Of a DNA stretch of 64,000 bases, positions 50,678-60,350 are shown in pieces. The DNA is taken from contig NZ_CALGPC010000002.1 of the NCBI RefSeq assembly GCF_937960835.1, positions 186,001 to 250,000 on the forward strand, given 5' to 3'. This DNA comes from an uncultured Ferrovibrio sp. (GTDB lineage: Bacteria; Pseudomonadota; Alphaproteobacteria; Ferrovibrionales; Ferrovibrionaceae). A model generated the notes under the pieces. The model was not told where the DNA came from. It worked only from the letters and a program-made list of their open reading frames with translations, and searched no databases. The position numbers and the translations under genes were made by a program. Each line of letters opens with the position of its first letter. Within the stretch, counting starts at the first letter, position 1.

Positions 50678-52105
50678 ATGGTCGCGTTGCCCACCTTGCC
50701 AGTCTCCGGAAACTTACTGGAACGTGGCTTGCGAGGATTGGTGGGCGTCTGGCGCGGCATCGCAGGCGGCGACGAGACAGGCCAGATTGGCCGGGAGGGG
50801 GCGCTTGGGCAGAAGGATGTCGAGCGGCTGCGGCACCTGTTCAGCGAATGCCTTGAGGCGCGCGGCGGCGAGGTATCAGCACGCGCCCGTGCCGCAGCCC
50901 TGGGACGGCTTTATCTGGGCCTGACCGACGAAGGCAAACGCGCTTTCCTGCAGACCTTGGCGAACGGATTTTCCGCTGACGCCGCCGAGCTGGATAAAGC
51001 CATCGCCGAAGTCCAGTCGGCGCCCGATCCAGTCTCCCGCCACAAGGCCGAACGCAAGCTGCGGTTGGCATTGACCCCGCCGCGGCAGCGCCTGCTAACA
51101 CAATTCACGGCTCTGCCGCAGGGTGTCAAATTCCTGGTCGATCTGCGCGCCGATGCTTTCCGCTTTAAGAAAGACGCGCCGGAACTCGCCATCCTCGATG
51201 CCGATCTGGAGGATCTGTTCGTCGCTTGGTTCGATGTCGGCTTCCTGGAATTGCAGCGCATCACCTGGAACAGCCCGGCGGCCCTGCTGGAAAAGCTGAT
51301 TGCCTATGAGGCGGTGCATGCCATCGAAAGCTGGGACGATCTGCGCAACCGGCTGGACAGCGACCGGCGCTGCTATGCTTTCTTCCATCCGCGCATGCCG
51401 CTGGAGCCGCTGATCTTCGTCGAGGTCGCACTGGTGAAAGGCATCGCCGGCAATGTGCAGGCTCTGCTCGATCAATCCTCGCCCGTGCTCGATCCGCGCG
51501 AGGCCGATACCGCGATCTTCTATTCGATCTCGAACACGCAGGTCGGCTTGCGCGGGATTTCGTTCGGCAACTTCCTGATCAAGCGCGTGGTGGACGATCT
51601 CTCCCGCGAATTGCCGCATCTGAAGCAGTTCTCGACGCTGTCGCCGATCCCGGGCTTCTGCAAATGGCTGAACGAAGCGATTGCACAGGGCACGCCGGAC
51701 CTGGTCAGCGCGGATGCGCGCGAGAAGCTCCGCGAGGCGCTCGGCAAGCGGTTTTCCAAGGGCATGCTGCCCAGCCTGCTGAAGGACAATAGCTGGGTCG
51801 ACAATCCGCCTTTGGCTGAGGCGATGAAGCCGGTTCTGCTGCGGCTATGCGCGCGCTATCTGCTGACTGCGCAGGAGCGCGGCCGGCCGCGCGATCCGGT
51901 GGCGCGCTTCCATTTGAGCAACGGCGCCACGGTGCATCGTCTGAACTGGCTGGGCGACCGCTCGAAAAACGGCATGACGCAGTCGGCGGGGATCATGGTG
52001 AATTATCTCTATCGTCTGGACGATATCGATCAGAACCACGAACGCTTCCAGCGCGATGGCACCATTGCGGCGTCCAGCGAAGTGAGGCGTCTGGCGGCGC
52101 TTTAG
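50678..52105 (+). CDS. malonyl-CoA decarboxylase
   Basis: This 475-residue protein matches malonyl-CoA decarboxylase: an N-terminal helical domain, then the acetyltransferase-like catalytic domain with AYEAVHAIESWDDLRNRLDS, RRCYAFFHPRMPLEPLIFVE, YSISNTQVGLRGISFGNFLI and TLSPIPGFCKWL. The C-terminal VARFHLSNGATVHRLNWLGD contains the catalytic-region His. It converts malonyl-CoA to acetyl-CoA. It stands alone without mat genes. Its last four bases overlap the convergent cinA gene. Confidence 0.93.
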   Translation: MVALPTLPVSGNLLERGLRGLVGVWRGIAGGDETGQIGREGALGQKDVERLRHLFSECLEARGGEVSARARAAALGRLYLGLTDEGKRAFLQTLANGFSADAAELDKAIAEVQSAPDPVSRHKAERKLRLALTPPRQRLLTQFTALPQGVKFLVDLRADAFRFKKDAPELAILDADLEDLFVAWFDVGFLELQRITWNSPAALLEKLIAYEAVHAIESWDDLRNRLDSDRRCYAFFHPRMPLEPLIFVEVALVKGIAGNVQALLDQSSPVLDPREADTAIFYSISNTQVGLRGISFGNFLIKRVVDDLSRELPHLKQFSTLSPIPGFCKWLNEAIAQGTPDLVSADAREKLREALGKRFSKGMLPSLLKDNSWVDNPPLAEAMKPVLLRLCARYLLTAQERGRPRDPVARFHLSNGATVHRLNWLGDRSKNGMTQSAGIMVNYLYRLDDIDQNHERFQRDGTIAASSEVRRLAAL

Positions 52106-52608
52106 CGGGCGACGCCGATCTCCTCGACCATTTCCCGCGCCAGGGAGAGTGCATCCTCCACCGTGGCGCTGCGCACGGCGCTGCGGCCGATGGAACCGTA
52201 GGTCATGCGCTGATGCATGGTTGCCATGTCGCGCCCGGCGACGGCGATGTGAACGAGGCCAACGGGCTTGGTCTTAGTGCCGCCACCCGGACCCGCGATG
52301 CCAGTGCAGGCAATAGCGATATCGGCCTGACTTTTGCGCAATGCGCCTTCCGCCATGGCGCGCGCCACTTCTTCCGACACCGCGCCATGCCCGGCGATGA
52401 TTTCAGCGGGCACACCAAGCTGTGCCGATTTCGCCGCATTGGAGTAGGTGACGAAACCGCGCTCGAACACATCGGACGAGCCGGCGATCTCGGTCAGCGT
52501 CGCCGCGATCAATCCGCCCGTACAGGATTCTGCTGTCGCCAGCATCAGTTTCTTGGCGCGGCATCTGGCCAGCAGGTCTTCGGCCAGGCGAAGCAGGGTA
52601 TCGTCCAT
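52102..52608 (-). CDS. cinA: CinA/PncC-family nicotinamide-nucleotide amidohydrolase
   Basis: This protein of about 168 residues is the stand-alone CinA C-terminal domain: TAESCTGGLIAATLTEIAGS, GFVTYSNAAKSAQLGVP, GHGAVSEEVARAMAEGAL, IACTGIAGPGGGTKTKPVGL. It deamidates nicotinamide mononucleotide for NAD recycling. ATG 52608 is listed; a GTG at 52617 overlapping the pgpA stop is also plausible and would couple translation. It is downstream of pgpA and ispDF on the same strand. Confidence 0.9.
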   Translation of the reverse strand: MDDTLLRLAEDLLARCRAKKLMLATAESCTGGLIAATLTEIAGSSDVFERGFVTYSNAAKSAQLGVPAEIIAGHGAVSEEVARAMAEGALRKSQADIAIACTGIAGPGGGTKTKPVGLVHIAVAGRDMATMHQRMTYGSIGRSAVRSATVEDALSLAREMVEEIGVAR

Positions 52609-52613
52609 CGATT

Positions 52614-53066
52614 TCACCAGTAATAGAGCAGTACCAGCATGGTCAGCATGCCATAGACGCCGGCGAAGAGATCATCGATCAGCACGCCGGGCGCGCCGGT
52701 GAGGTTACGGTCTGCCCAGGAAGCCGGCCAGACCTTTACCATGTCGAAGAAGCGGAAGGCGAAAAAAGCGAAAGCGTAGAGCGTGAAGTCGAGGGGCACG
52801 AAGACCAGGGTCATCCATTGACCAGCCACTTCGTCGATCACGACTTCGCCCGGATCGTCGCCGGGCCAGTAGATGAGATACAGGCGTATCGCCCAAAGCG
52901 ACAGGAGAGCGACGAAAGCAGTGCCAACCGCCAGTGCCCAGGGCCCGCCGAGATATTGCAAACCCCAGGCAAAGGGCAGGGCGCCGAGCGATCCCCACGT
53001 TCCCGGCACGCGCGGCAATTTGCCAAGGCCGAACCAGGTGCAGAGGAGGAAAATCAGCGGCCGCAT
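52614..53066 (-). CDS. pgpA: phosphatidylglycerophosphatase A
   Basis: This 150-residue inner-membrane enzyme dephosphorylates phosphatidylglycerophosphate in phospholipid synthesis. Conserved parts are GKLPRVPGTWGSLGALPFAW, DDPGEVVIDEVAGQWMTLVF and FRFFDMVKVWPASWADR with GVLIDDLFAGVYG. Four or more hydrophobic helices are visible. It lies 2 bases downstream of the ispDF stop. Confidence 0.94.
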   Translation of the reverse strand: MRPLIFLLCTWFGLGKLPRVPGTWGSLGALPFAWGLQYLGGPWALAVGTAFVALLSLWAIRLYLIYWPGDDPGEVVIDEVAGQWMTLVFVPLDFTLYAFAFFAFRFFDMVKVWPASWADRNLTGAPGVLIDDLFAGVYGMLTMLVLLYYW

Positions 53067-53068
53067 GA

Positions 53069-54238
53069 TCAGGCCGGCAGGCGGATCGTTGCAGTTGCCA
53101 TCGCGGCGATGCCTTCGCGGCGGCCGGTGAAGCCCAGTTTCTCGGTTGTCGTGGCTTTCACGCTGATGCGGTCGACGGTGACCTCCATGATCTGAGCGAT
53201 GCGCTCGCGCATCGCCTGACGATGCGGGCCGATCTTGGGCGCTTCGCAGATGATCGTCACATCGCCATGGGCGATGATGCCGCCGCGCCCGCGCACCAAG
53301 CTGACGGCATGTTCCAGGAAGGCAGCGGAGTCAGCATTCTTCCAGCGCGGATCGCTGGGTGGGAAATGCTGACCGATATCGCCAGTGCCGAGCGCGCCGA
53401 GTATTGCGTCGGTCAAGGCATGCAAGGCCACATCGGCATCCGAATGACCGGCCAGGCCTTTCTCATGCGGCACCTCGATGCCGCCGATCATCAGTTTTCG
53501 GCCAGCCTCGTCCGTGAAGGCATGCACATCGAAACCCTGACCGGTGCGGATATCGGGCAGCTGCAGCAGCAATTGTTTTTCGGCCCGCGCGAAATCCTCG
53601 GGTTCGGTCACTTTGAAATTCTCCTCGCTGCCGGGCACGAAGCGCACGGCCAGGCCCGCCTGCTCCGCCACGGCGGCATCGTCTGTCAAAGCAAGTCCAG
53701 CAACCTTGCGATGCGCAGACAGAATATCGGCAAAGCGGAAGGCCTGCGGGGTCTGGGCGCGCCACAGGCCTGAGCGGTCCACGCCGCCTTTGGCGAGGCC
53801 GGCGTCGTCACGCTTCAAAGTATCGACTACAGGAATCGCCAGGATGGCACCCGGCGCTTCCTTCAGCATGCCGAGCAGCGCATCGATCCGGTCCGGCTGC
53901 AGGAAGGGCCGGGCCGCGTCGTGGATCAGCACCGTATCCGGAGCATATTGCTGCAGGGCTTCCAGCCCCAGCCGCACGGAATCCTGCCGGGTCGCCCCGC
54001 CCAGGCAAGGGGCGGTAAGGCGGGGCTGGCTTTCCAGGCCAATGGTCGCGGCGCGATAGCTTTCCACATCATCGGGGTGGATCACGACCGTCACCCGTGC
54101 TATTGCGGGGTGACGCAGGCAGGCGTCAATACTGTACCGCAGCAATGACTTTCCGCCAAGCAATTGATATTGCTTGGGTTTGTTTCCTCCGGCCCGTAAT
54201 CCCCGGCCGGCCGCGACGATCAATGCGGCAGCTTGCAT
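53069..54238 (-). CDS. ispDF: bifunctional IspD/IspF isoprenoid enzyme
   Basis: This 389-residue fusion carries out two steps of the methylerythritol phosphate pathway. The IspD part (about 1-225) has ALIVAAGRGLRAGGNKPKQY and HDAARPFLQPDRIDALL; the IspF part (about 230-389) begins RTGQGFDVHAFTDEAG and has GGIEVPHEKGLAGHSDADVA, the zinc-binding DxH and His residues. The fusion is typical of alphaproteobacteria. ATG 54238 gives the normal IspD start, so the longer frame is rejected. It is divergent from dusB. Confidence 0.96.
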   Translation of the reverse strand: MQAAALIVAAGRGLRAGGNKPKQYQLLGGKSLLRYSIDACLRHPAIARVTVVIHPDDVESYRAATIGLESQPRLTAPCLGGATRQDSVRLGLEALQQYAPDTVLIHDAARPFLQPDRIDALLGMLKEAPGAILAIPVVDTLKRDDAGLAKGGVDRSGLWRAQTPQAFRFADILSAHRKVAGLALTDDAAVAEQAGLAVRFVPGSEENFKVTEPEDFARAEKQLLLQLPDIRTGQGFDVHAFTDEAGRKLMIGGIEVPHEKGLAGHSDADVALHALTDAILGALGTGDIGQHFPPSDPRWKNADSAAFLEHAVSLVRGRGGIIAHGDVTIICEAPKIGPHRQAMRERIAQIMEVTVDRISVKATTTEKLGFTGRREGIAAMATATIRLPA

Positions 54239-54379
54239 GCCGGGCACCCTAGCCGAGGGGCCGGGAACTGGCCAAGGGTCAGCGGCAGGCGCCGGGACCA
54301 TTTCGGAATGATATTGCGGCGCAATAGGAATCCCACTAATCTGAACAACAACTGTGCAGCTTTAAGCGTTGTGCAAAAA

Positions 54380-55366
54380 ATGAGCATAAAAATCGGTCCC
54401 GTCTCCATAGAAGACCCGGTTGTCCTGGCGCCCATGTCTGGAGTGACCGACCTCCCATTCCGCCGCCTCGTAAAGCGCAACGGCGCAGGCTTGGTTGTGT
54501 CAGAGATGATCGCCTCGGAGGCGATGGTCCGCGCATCGCGCCAGTCGTTGAAGATGGCGGAGAATGTGCCCGAAGAATTTCCCATGGCGGTGCAGCTTGC
54601 CGGTTGCGAGGGCCGCGTCATGGGCGAGGCGGCCAAGCTGAACGAAGATCGCGGCGCTGCGATCATCGACATCAACATGGGCTGCCCGGTGAAGAAAGTC
54701 GTCAACGGTTATGCCGGTTCTGCGCTGATGCGTGACCTTGCGCATGCCAAGACGCTGCTGACTGCAACAGTGAAGGCCGTGAAGCTGCCGGTGACACTGA
54801 AGATGCGCACCGGTTGGGATGATTCAAACCGCAACGCGCCCGAACTTGCCCGTATCGCGGAAGGCGAGGGCATCAAGATGCTGACCGTGCACGGCCGCAC
54901 GCGGTGTCAGATGTATAACGGCCGCGCTGACTGGGCCTTTGTGCGCAAGGTGAAGGAAGCCGTGTCGATCCCGGTGATCGTCAACGGCGACATCACCACG
55001 CTGGATGAAGCGAAGGAAGCGCTTGAACAGTCGGGGGCCGATGGCGTGATGATCGGTCGCGGCGCTTATGGCCGTCCGTGGTTCCTGCGCCAGGTGATCG
55101 AGTTTTTGAAGACCGGAAAGCGCCTGCCCGATCCGCCGCTGCATGAGCAGCAGGCGACGGTGCTGGAGCATTACGATGCGATGCTTGAGCATTACGGCGT
55201 GCAGACCGGCCTGAAGATCGCGCGCAAGCATGTGGCATGGTATTCTAAGGGTTTGCCGGGCTCTGCCGAGTTCCGCACGCGCATCATGCAGATCGAGGAG
55301 CCGGAGCAGGTCCGTCAGGCGGTGCGCGACTTCTACGCGCCGCAACTGGATCGGATGGCGGCTTGA
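54380..55366 (+). CDS. dusB: tRNA-dihydrouridine synthase B
   Basis: This 328-residue flavoenzyme reduces uridine in tRNA. It shows LAPMSGVTDLPFRRLVKRNG, VQLAGCEGRVMGEAAKLN, DINMGCPVKKVVNGYAGSAL with the catalytic Cys, TVHGRTRCQMYNGRADW and VIVNGDITTLDEAKEAL. The start is ATG 54380. It precedes ntrB, whose ATG overlaps its stop (TGATG), as in enterobacterial dusB-fis and alphaproteobacterial dusB-ntrBC operons. Confidence 0.96.
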   Translation: MSIKIGPVSIEDPVVLAPMSGVTDLPFRRLVKRNGAGLVVSEMIASEAMVRASRQSLKMAENVPEEFPMAVQLAGCEGRVMGEAAKLNEDRGAAIIDINMGCPVKKVVNGYAGSALMRDLAHAKTLLTATVKAVKLPVTLKMRTGWDDSNRNAPELARIAEGEGIKMLTVHGRTRCQMYNGRADWAFVRKVKEAVSIPVIVNGDITTLDEAKEALEQSGADGVMIGRGAYGRPWFLRQVIEFLKTGKRLPDPPLHEQQATVLEHYDAMLEHYGVQTGLKIARKHVAWYSKGLPGSAEFRTRIMQIEEPEQVRQAVRDFYAPQLDRMAA

Positions 55367-56490
55367 TGGCGCAGATGGAGCACAATATCGAGATGCCGGC
55401 GATCGACGCCGCACAGGTGCTCGGTGCAATACCCAATCCGATCCTCGTGATCGGCTCGCAGGGCGAGATCGTTTACGCCAATCCTGCGGCCGAACAATTC
55501 TTTCAGGCTGGCGCAGCCGTGCTGTGCCGACAGAACCTGCGTGACATTGTTCCTTTCGGCAGCCCGGTGCTGCAGCTGGCGAGTCAGGTGTTCCGTGAGC
55601 GCTACAGCGTTTCCGAATACGACGTCGATCTCGGCACGCCGCGCCTGGGCGAGCGGCTGGTCGACGTGCAGATCTCTCCCGTGCCGGAAGCGCCGGATCT
55701 TGCCATCATCCGCTTCGATGAACGCAGCATGGCGGCGAAGATCGACCGCGCACTCACCTATCGCGGCGCGGCACGTTCAGTCACAGGCATGGCCGCGGTG
55801 CTGGCGCATGAAGTGAAGAACCCGCTCTCGGGCATTCGCGGCGCAGCTCAGTTGCTGGAGCTCAATGCGAACCAGGCGGATCGCGAACTGACCCGGCTGA
55901 TCTGCGACGAGACGGATCGCATCTGCGCGCTCGTCGACCGGATGGAGGTCTTTTCCGACAAGCGGCCGATCGAGCGTGGTCCGGTCAACATCCACCAGGT
56001 GCTGGAGCATGTCCGCAAGGTGGCCCAGGCGGGCTTCGCGAAGCATCTCCGTTTCGTCGAGCGTTACGACCCTTCGCTGCCGCCCGTTTTCGGCAATCGC
56101 GACCAATTAGTCCAAGTATTCCTCAATCTGGTTAAAAATGCGGCAGAAGCCATCGGGGATGACCCGAGCGGCGAGATTGTCCTGACCACGGCTTACCGCC
56201 ATGGCGTGCGTCTGGCCGTGCGAGGCTCCAAGGACAGGTTGCATTTACCGCTGGAAGTGTCGGTGCAGGATAACGGCCCCGGCGTTTCCGAGGATATCCG
56301 GCCATATCTGTTTGATCCATTTGTGACAACCAAGGTCAGCGGCTCTGGCCTCGGTCTTGCATTGGTTGCCAAGATCATCGGCGACCACGGCGGCGTCATC
56401 GAATGCGATAGCCGCCCGCGCCGAACCGTATTTAGCGCACGGCTACCGGTACATAACCCCGGTGCGGAAGAAGTCGGAGAGTTCGAATGA
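55366..56490 (+). CDS. ntrB: nitrogen regulation sensor kinase NtrB
   Basis: This 374-residue cytoplasmic kinase has an N-terminal PAS domain (about 15-125) and a HisKA domain with the phosphorylated His in AVLAHEVKNPLSGIRGAAQL. The ATPase has QVFLNLVKNAAEAIG, VQDNGPGVSED and SGSGLGLALVAKIIGDHGG. It controls NtrC in response to nitrogen status through PII. It starts by TGATG overlap with dusB and ends by ATGA overlap with ntrC. Confidence 0.95.
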   Translation: MAQMEHNIEMPAIDAAQVLGAIPNPILVIGSQGEIVYANPAAEQFFQAGAAVLCRQNLRDIVPFGSPVLQLASQVFRERYSVSEYDVDLGTPRLGERLVDVQISPVPEAPDLAIIRFDERSMAAKIDRALTYRGAARSVTGMAAVLAHEVKNPLSGIRGAAQLLELNANQADRELTRLICDETDRICALVDRMEVFSDKRPIERGPVNIHQVLEHVRKVAQAGFAKHLRFVERYDPSLPPVFGNRDQLVQVFLNLVKNAAEAIGDDPSGEIVLTTAYRHGVRLAVRGSKDRLHLPLEVSVQDNGPGVSEDIRPYLFDPFVTTKVSGSGLGLALVAKIIGDHGGVIECDSRPRRTVFSARLPVHNPGAEEVGEFE

Positions 56491-57935
56491 GTCATAAGGG
56501 CACCATCCTCGTCGCCGACGACGATCGCTCGATCCGGACGGTATTGGATCAGGCGCTTGGCCGGGTCGGTTACCAGGTGCGTTCGACGGGGAACGCCGCA
56601 ACCTTATGGCGGTGGGCCTCGGAAGGAGAGGGCGACCTGATCATCACCGATGTGGTGATGCCTGATGAAAACGGCCTGGATCTGCTGCCGCGGATGAAAC
56701 GCATCCGCCCAGACCTGCCGATTATCGTAATGAGCGCGCAGAAGACGCTGCTGACCGCGGTTAAGGCGGCCGAGCGCGGCGCTTACGATTATCTGCCCAA
56801 GCCGTTCGACCTGAAGGAACTGCTGCGGGTCGTTGAGCGCGCGCTGAGCCAGCCAAAGGCGCTGCCCTCGGAAGCGGCGGAGGCTGCGGCCGATGAGGAA
56901 AAGCTGCCACTGATCGGCCGTTCCCCGGCGATGCAGGAAATCTATCGCGTCATGGCGCGCCTGATGGGCACGGACCTGACCGTGCTGATCTATGGCGAGT
57001 CCGGCACCGGCAAGGAACTGGTGGCGCGTGCGCTGCACGACTACGGCAAGCGCCGCAACGGCCCCTTCGTTGCCATCAACATGGCGGCGATTCCGCGCGA
57101 ACTGATCGAGTCCGAGTTGTTCGGTCACGAGAAGGGTGCCTTCACCGGTGCGGCCAATCGCTATGCCGGCCGTTTCGAGCAGGCCGAAGGCGGCACGCTG
57201 TTCCTCGATGAGATCGGTGACATGCCAATCGAGGCGCAGACCCGTCTGCTTCGCGTACTGCAGCAGGGCGAATATACCACTGTGGGTGGCCGCACGCCGA
57301 TCCGCACCGATGTGCGCATCGTGGCGGCGACCAACCGCGACTTGCGCCAGGCGGTGAATCAGGGCCTGTTCCGCGAAGACCTGTTCTACCGCCTCAACGT
57401 CGTGCCGCTGCGTCTGCCGCCGCTGCGCGAGCGCAGCGAGGACATTCCCGATCTCGTCCGGCATTTCCTCAATCAGGCTGCCGCCCAAGGCCTGCCGCTC
57501 AAGACGGTGTCGCCCGAGGCGATGGAGCGCATCCGCCGCTATCGCTGGCCCGGCAACGTCCGTGAGCTGGAGAATCTGGTCCGCCGCCTGGCCGCCCTCT
57601 ACGCCGAGGATGTGATCGGTCTGGAGGTGATCGAAAACGAGCTGGCCGAGCCGCCGCAGGCGCCGCGGGCTGCCGAGCCGAGCGAGGAGGAGACCTTGGG
57701 CGGGGCGATCGAGCGGCATCTCACCAAATACTTCGCCGCCCAAGGCGAAGATCTGCCGCCGCCCGGCGTCTATGACCGGATGCTGCGGGAGTTGGAGATT
57801 CCGCTGATTTCGCTCAGCCTGGCGGCCACCCGGGGCAACCAGATCAAGGCCGCCCATATGCTGGGCCTGAACCGGAATACCCTGCGCAAGAAGATCCGGG
57901 ATCACAATATCCAGGTCATCCGGGGGCTTAAGTAA
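56487..57935 (+). CDS. ntrC: nitrogen regulation response regulator NtrC
   Basis: This 482-residue sigma-54 activator has a receiver domain (Asp in LIITDVVMPDENGLD, about 54), an AAA+ domain with Walker A YGESGTGKELVARALHD, the sigma-54-contacting GAFTGA in HEKGAFTGAANRYAGR, Walker B EGGTLFLDEIGDMP, and a C-terminal Fis-type HTH (GNQIKAAHMLGLNRNTLRKK). It activates nitrogen-assimilation promoters. It is full length with all contact motifs. Confidence 0.97.
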   Translation: MSHKGTILVADDDRSIRTVLDQALGRVGYQVRSTGNAATLWRWASEGEGDLIITDVVMPDENGLDLLPRMKRIRPDLPIIVMSAQKTLLTAVKAAERGAYDYLPKPFDLKELLRVVERALSQPKALPSEAAEAAADEEKLPLIGRSPAMQEIYRVMARLMGTDLTVLIYGESGTGKELVARALHDYGKRRNGPFVAINMAAIPRELIESELFGHEKGAFTGAANRYAGRFEQAEGGTLFLDEIGDMPIEAQTRLLRVLQQGEYTTVGGRTPIRTDVRIVAATNRDLRQAVNQGLFREDLFYRLNVVPLRLPPLRERSEDIPDLVRHFLNQAAAQGLPLKTVSPEAMERIRRYRWPGNVRELENLVRRLAALYAEDVIGLEVIENELAEPPQAPRAAEPSEEETLGGAIERHLTKYFAAQGEDLPPPGVYDRMLRELEIPLISLSLAATRGNQIKAAHMLGLNRNTLRKKIRDHNIQVIRGLK

Positions 57936-57942
57936 GCCCCCG
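57921..57942 (+). terminator. hairpin across the ntrC stop codon
   Basis: CGGGGGCTTA and TAAGCCCCCG form a perfect 10-base inverted repeat that contains the last codons and TAA stop of ntrC. No T-run follows. It may partly terminate or stabilise the ntrBC transcript before ntrY. Confidence 0.5.
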
Positions 57943-58007
57943 ACTGGTGTCTGCCGCCGCGGGCTAGGCTATGATCGGGCCATGGTCCGGCCAGGCGCAC
58001 GCGAATC

Positions 58008-60350
58008 ATGACCGACAATACGATGCCGGCGGGGGCCGCTTTGGCCGCCCGCATGCTGCGGCGCGCGGCCGACTGGTTCCGCCGCCATAAGCTCATTCGT
58101 CATCTGGAGATTTCCCTCGCGGTTGCCGCGCTGATTGCCGGCACGCTGACCTATCTTGCGATGACCCCGGGCGCCAATCGAGATCTGACGCCCAGGGAAG
58201 TCCAGATCCTGCTGCTGACCGACCTGGTCATCCTCTTGAGCCTGATCACCCTGGTGGCGCGCCGCCTGGTGATGCTGTGGATGCAGCGGCGGCGTGGCGC
58301 GGCTGGTTCGCGCTTGCATGCCCGCATGGTCATGCTGTTTGCGGCAGTGACGGCATTGCCGACCGTGCTGATGACCGTCTTCGCGGTGCTGTTCTTCAAT
58401 CTCGGTTTGCAGACTTGGTTCAGTGAGCGAGTCAACGTCGCCGTGAAAGCCTCGGTCGCCGTTGCCGAGGCTTATATCCAGGAGCACCGCAAGACTATTC
58501 GAGCCGATGTGCTGGCTATGGCGGTGGATCTCAACCGCGAGGCGCCGCGTCTGGCGCTCAATCCCTTTGCGCTTCAGCAGGCGGTTCGCCAGCTCTCCCG
58601 GATGCGCGGCCTGGGCGAGGCGATGGTCTTTACCTCCACCGGCGAAATCCTCGCGCGCAACGAACTCAGCCTGCTGATGGAGTTCGACCGGATTCCGCTG
58701 CGCGCGCTTGAGGATGCCAATGCCGGCCAGGTGGTGATCATCACGGCCGAGACGGATGACCGCGTCCGCGCCCTAGTGCGGCTGGATGCTTATCTCGATG
58801 CGTATCTTTATGTCGGCCGCTTCATCGACGCGAAGGTGCAGGCCGATCTGGAACGCACGCGCCTGGCGGCAGCGCAATATACGCGGCTTGAGCAGGCGCG
58901 TTCGGCGCTGGAGATCAATTTTGCCGTCCTGTTTCTGCTGATCTCCTTGCTGCTGCTGCTGGCGGCGATCTGGTTTGGCCTGCTGATCGCCAATCGCCTC
59001 GTGACGCCAATCGGCGAGGTGGTGGCTGCGGCGGAGAAGATCCGCGGCGGCGATCTGACGGCACGGGTCACGGAGCGGCCGGACGATGACGAAATCGCCA
59101 CGCTCGGCCGCACCTTCAACCGCATGACCAGTCAGTTGGCGGCGCAGCAGGCCGAGTTGATCACCGCCAACCGGCAGCTGGATGAGCGCCGGCGCTTCAC
59201 CGAAACCGTGCTGTCCGGCGTCAGCGCCGGTGTGATCGGCGTCGACCGCGACGGGTTGGTGACACTTCCCAACCCGTCTGCCTTGGCGATGCTGGAGCAG
59301 AGCTTCGACGAGGTGGTTGGCCGTCCTTTCGCTGAGGTTGCACCGGAAATGGCGGAGCTGTTCAACAAGCTCAGCGATGATACGGCGGAGGCTGTCGAGC
59401 GCGGCCAGGTGATGATGCGGCGAAGCAGCGGAACGCGCACCTTGCTGGTGCGTGTCGCCCGCGAAGTCACCGGCAACGAATTGCTGGGTTACGTCGTGAC
59501 CTTCGACGATGTCAGCGAACTGGTCGCGGCGCAGCGCAATGCCGCCTGGGCCGACATCGCCCGCCGCATCGCCCATGAGATCCGCAATCCGCTCACGCCG
59601 ATTCAGCTTTCGGCCGAACGGCTGAAGCGTAAATATCTCAAAGAGGTGAAGACCGATCCGGAGGTGTTCGAACAATGCACCGACACCATCATCCGGCAGG
59701 TCGGCGATATCGGCCGCATGGTTGATGAGTTCTCAGCCTTTGCGCGCATGCCGCGGCCGGTCTATCGCGAAGAGGATTTGGGCCAGCTTGTTCGCCAGGC
59801 TGTTTTCCTTCAGCAGGTGGCGCGGCAGGATATCCGCTTCGACAGCCGGTTGCCCAATGAGCCGATCCGCCTGAGCTGCGATTCGCGCCAGATTGCGCAG
59901 GTTCTGACGAACATCCTGCAGAATGCCATCGACGCCATCGACGGCCGGGAAAGGCCGGAGGGCGAAGCATTGCCCCAAGGGGCGGTCACCGTCGAACTGC
60001 GTCCCGTTGAGGGCGGGGCGGAGATCATGGTGATCGACAATGGTCGCGGTTTACCGGCAGAGAATCGCGACCGGCTGTTCGAACCTTATGTCACCACCCG
60101 CGCCAAGGGGACGGGCCTTGGCCTTGCCATTGTGAAGAAGATCATCGAGGAGCATGGCGGCACGATCAGCCTCAGCGACGCGGCGATGTTTGATCCGACC
60201 TTGAAAAGTGGTAGTTTGGCGCGCATTCGCCTGCCGCTTGTGCAAGCTGCCGCTCATTCAGGCAGTGAGACCGAGCCGCAGCAGCAGAGTTCTAGTCTCA
60301 TGAGTCACGATACAGTACGAAAGTTAGGTTCGGGCAGTCATGGCGCGTGA
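58008..60350 (+). CDS. ntrY: transmembrane sensor histidine kinase NtrY
   Basis: This 780-residue membrane kinase has N-terminal helices (about 28-48, 60-85 and 105-130), a periplasmic region, a further helix (about 305-330) and a HAMP domain (RLVTPIGEVVAAAEKIRGGD). Next come PAS, HisKA with IARRIAHEIRNPLTPIQLSA, and an ATPase domain (QVLTNILQNAIDAID, GTGLGLAIVKKIIEEHGG). It pairs with NtrX for nitrogen and, in some species, redox sensing. Its end overlaps ntrX by 11 bases. Confidence 0.95.
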   Translation: MTDNTMPAGAALAARMLRRAADWFRRHKLIRHLEISLAVAALIAGTLTYLAMTPGANRDLTPREVQILLLTDLVILLSLITLVARRLVMLWMQRRRGAAGSRLHARMVMLFAAVTALPTVLMTVFAVLFFNLGLQTWFSERVNVAVKASVAVAEAYIQEHRKTIRADVLAMAVDLNREAPRLALNPFALQQAVRQLSRMRGLGEAMVFTSTGEILARNELSLLMEFDRIPLRALEDANAGQVVIITAETDDRVRALVRLDAYLDAYLYVGRFIDAKVQADLERTRLAAAQYTRLEQARSALEINFAVLFLLISLLLLLAAIWFGLLIANRLVTPIGEVVAAAEKIRGGDLTARVTERPDDDEIATLGRTFNRMTSQLAAQQAELITANRQLDERRRFTETVLSGVSAGVIGVDRDGLVTLPNPSALAMLEQSFDEVVGRPFAEVAPEMAELFNKLSDDTAEAVERGQVMMRRSSGTRTLLVRVAREVTGNELLGYVVTFDDVSELVAAQRNAAWADIARRIAHEIRNPLTPIQLSAERLKRKYLKEVKTDPEVFEQCTDTIIRQVGDIGRMVDEFSAFARMPRPVYREEDLGQLVRQAVFLQQVARQDIRFDSRLPNEPIRLSCDSRQIAQVLTNILQNAIDAIDGRERPEGEALPQGAVTVELRPVEGGAEIMVIDNGRGLPAENRDRLFEPYVTTRAKGTGLGLAIVKKIIEEHGGTISLSDAAMFDPTLKSGSLARIRLPLVQAAAHSGSETEPQQQSSSLMSHDTVRKLGSGSHGA

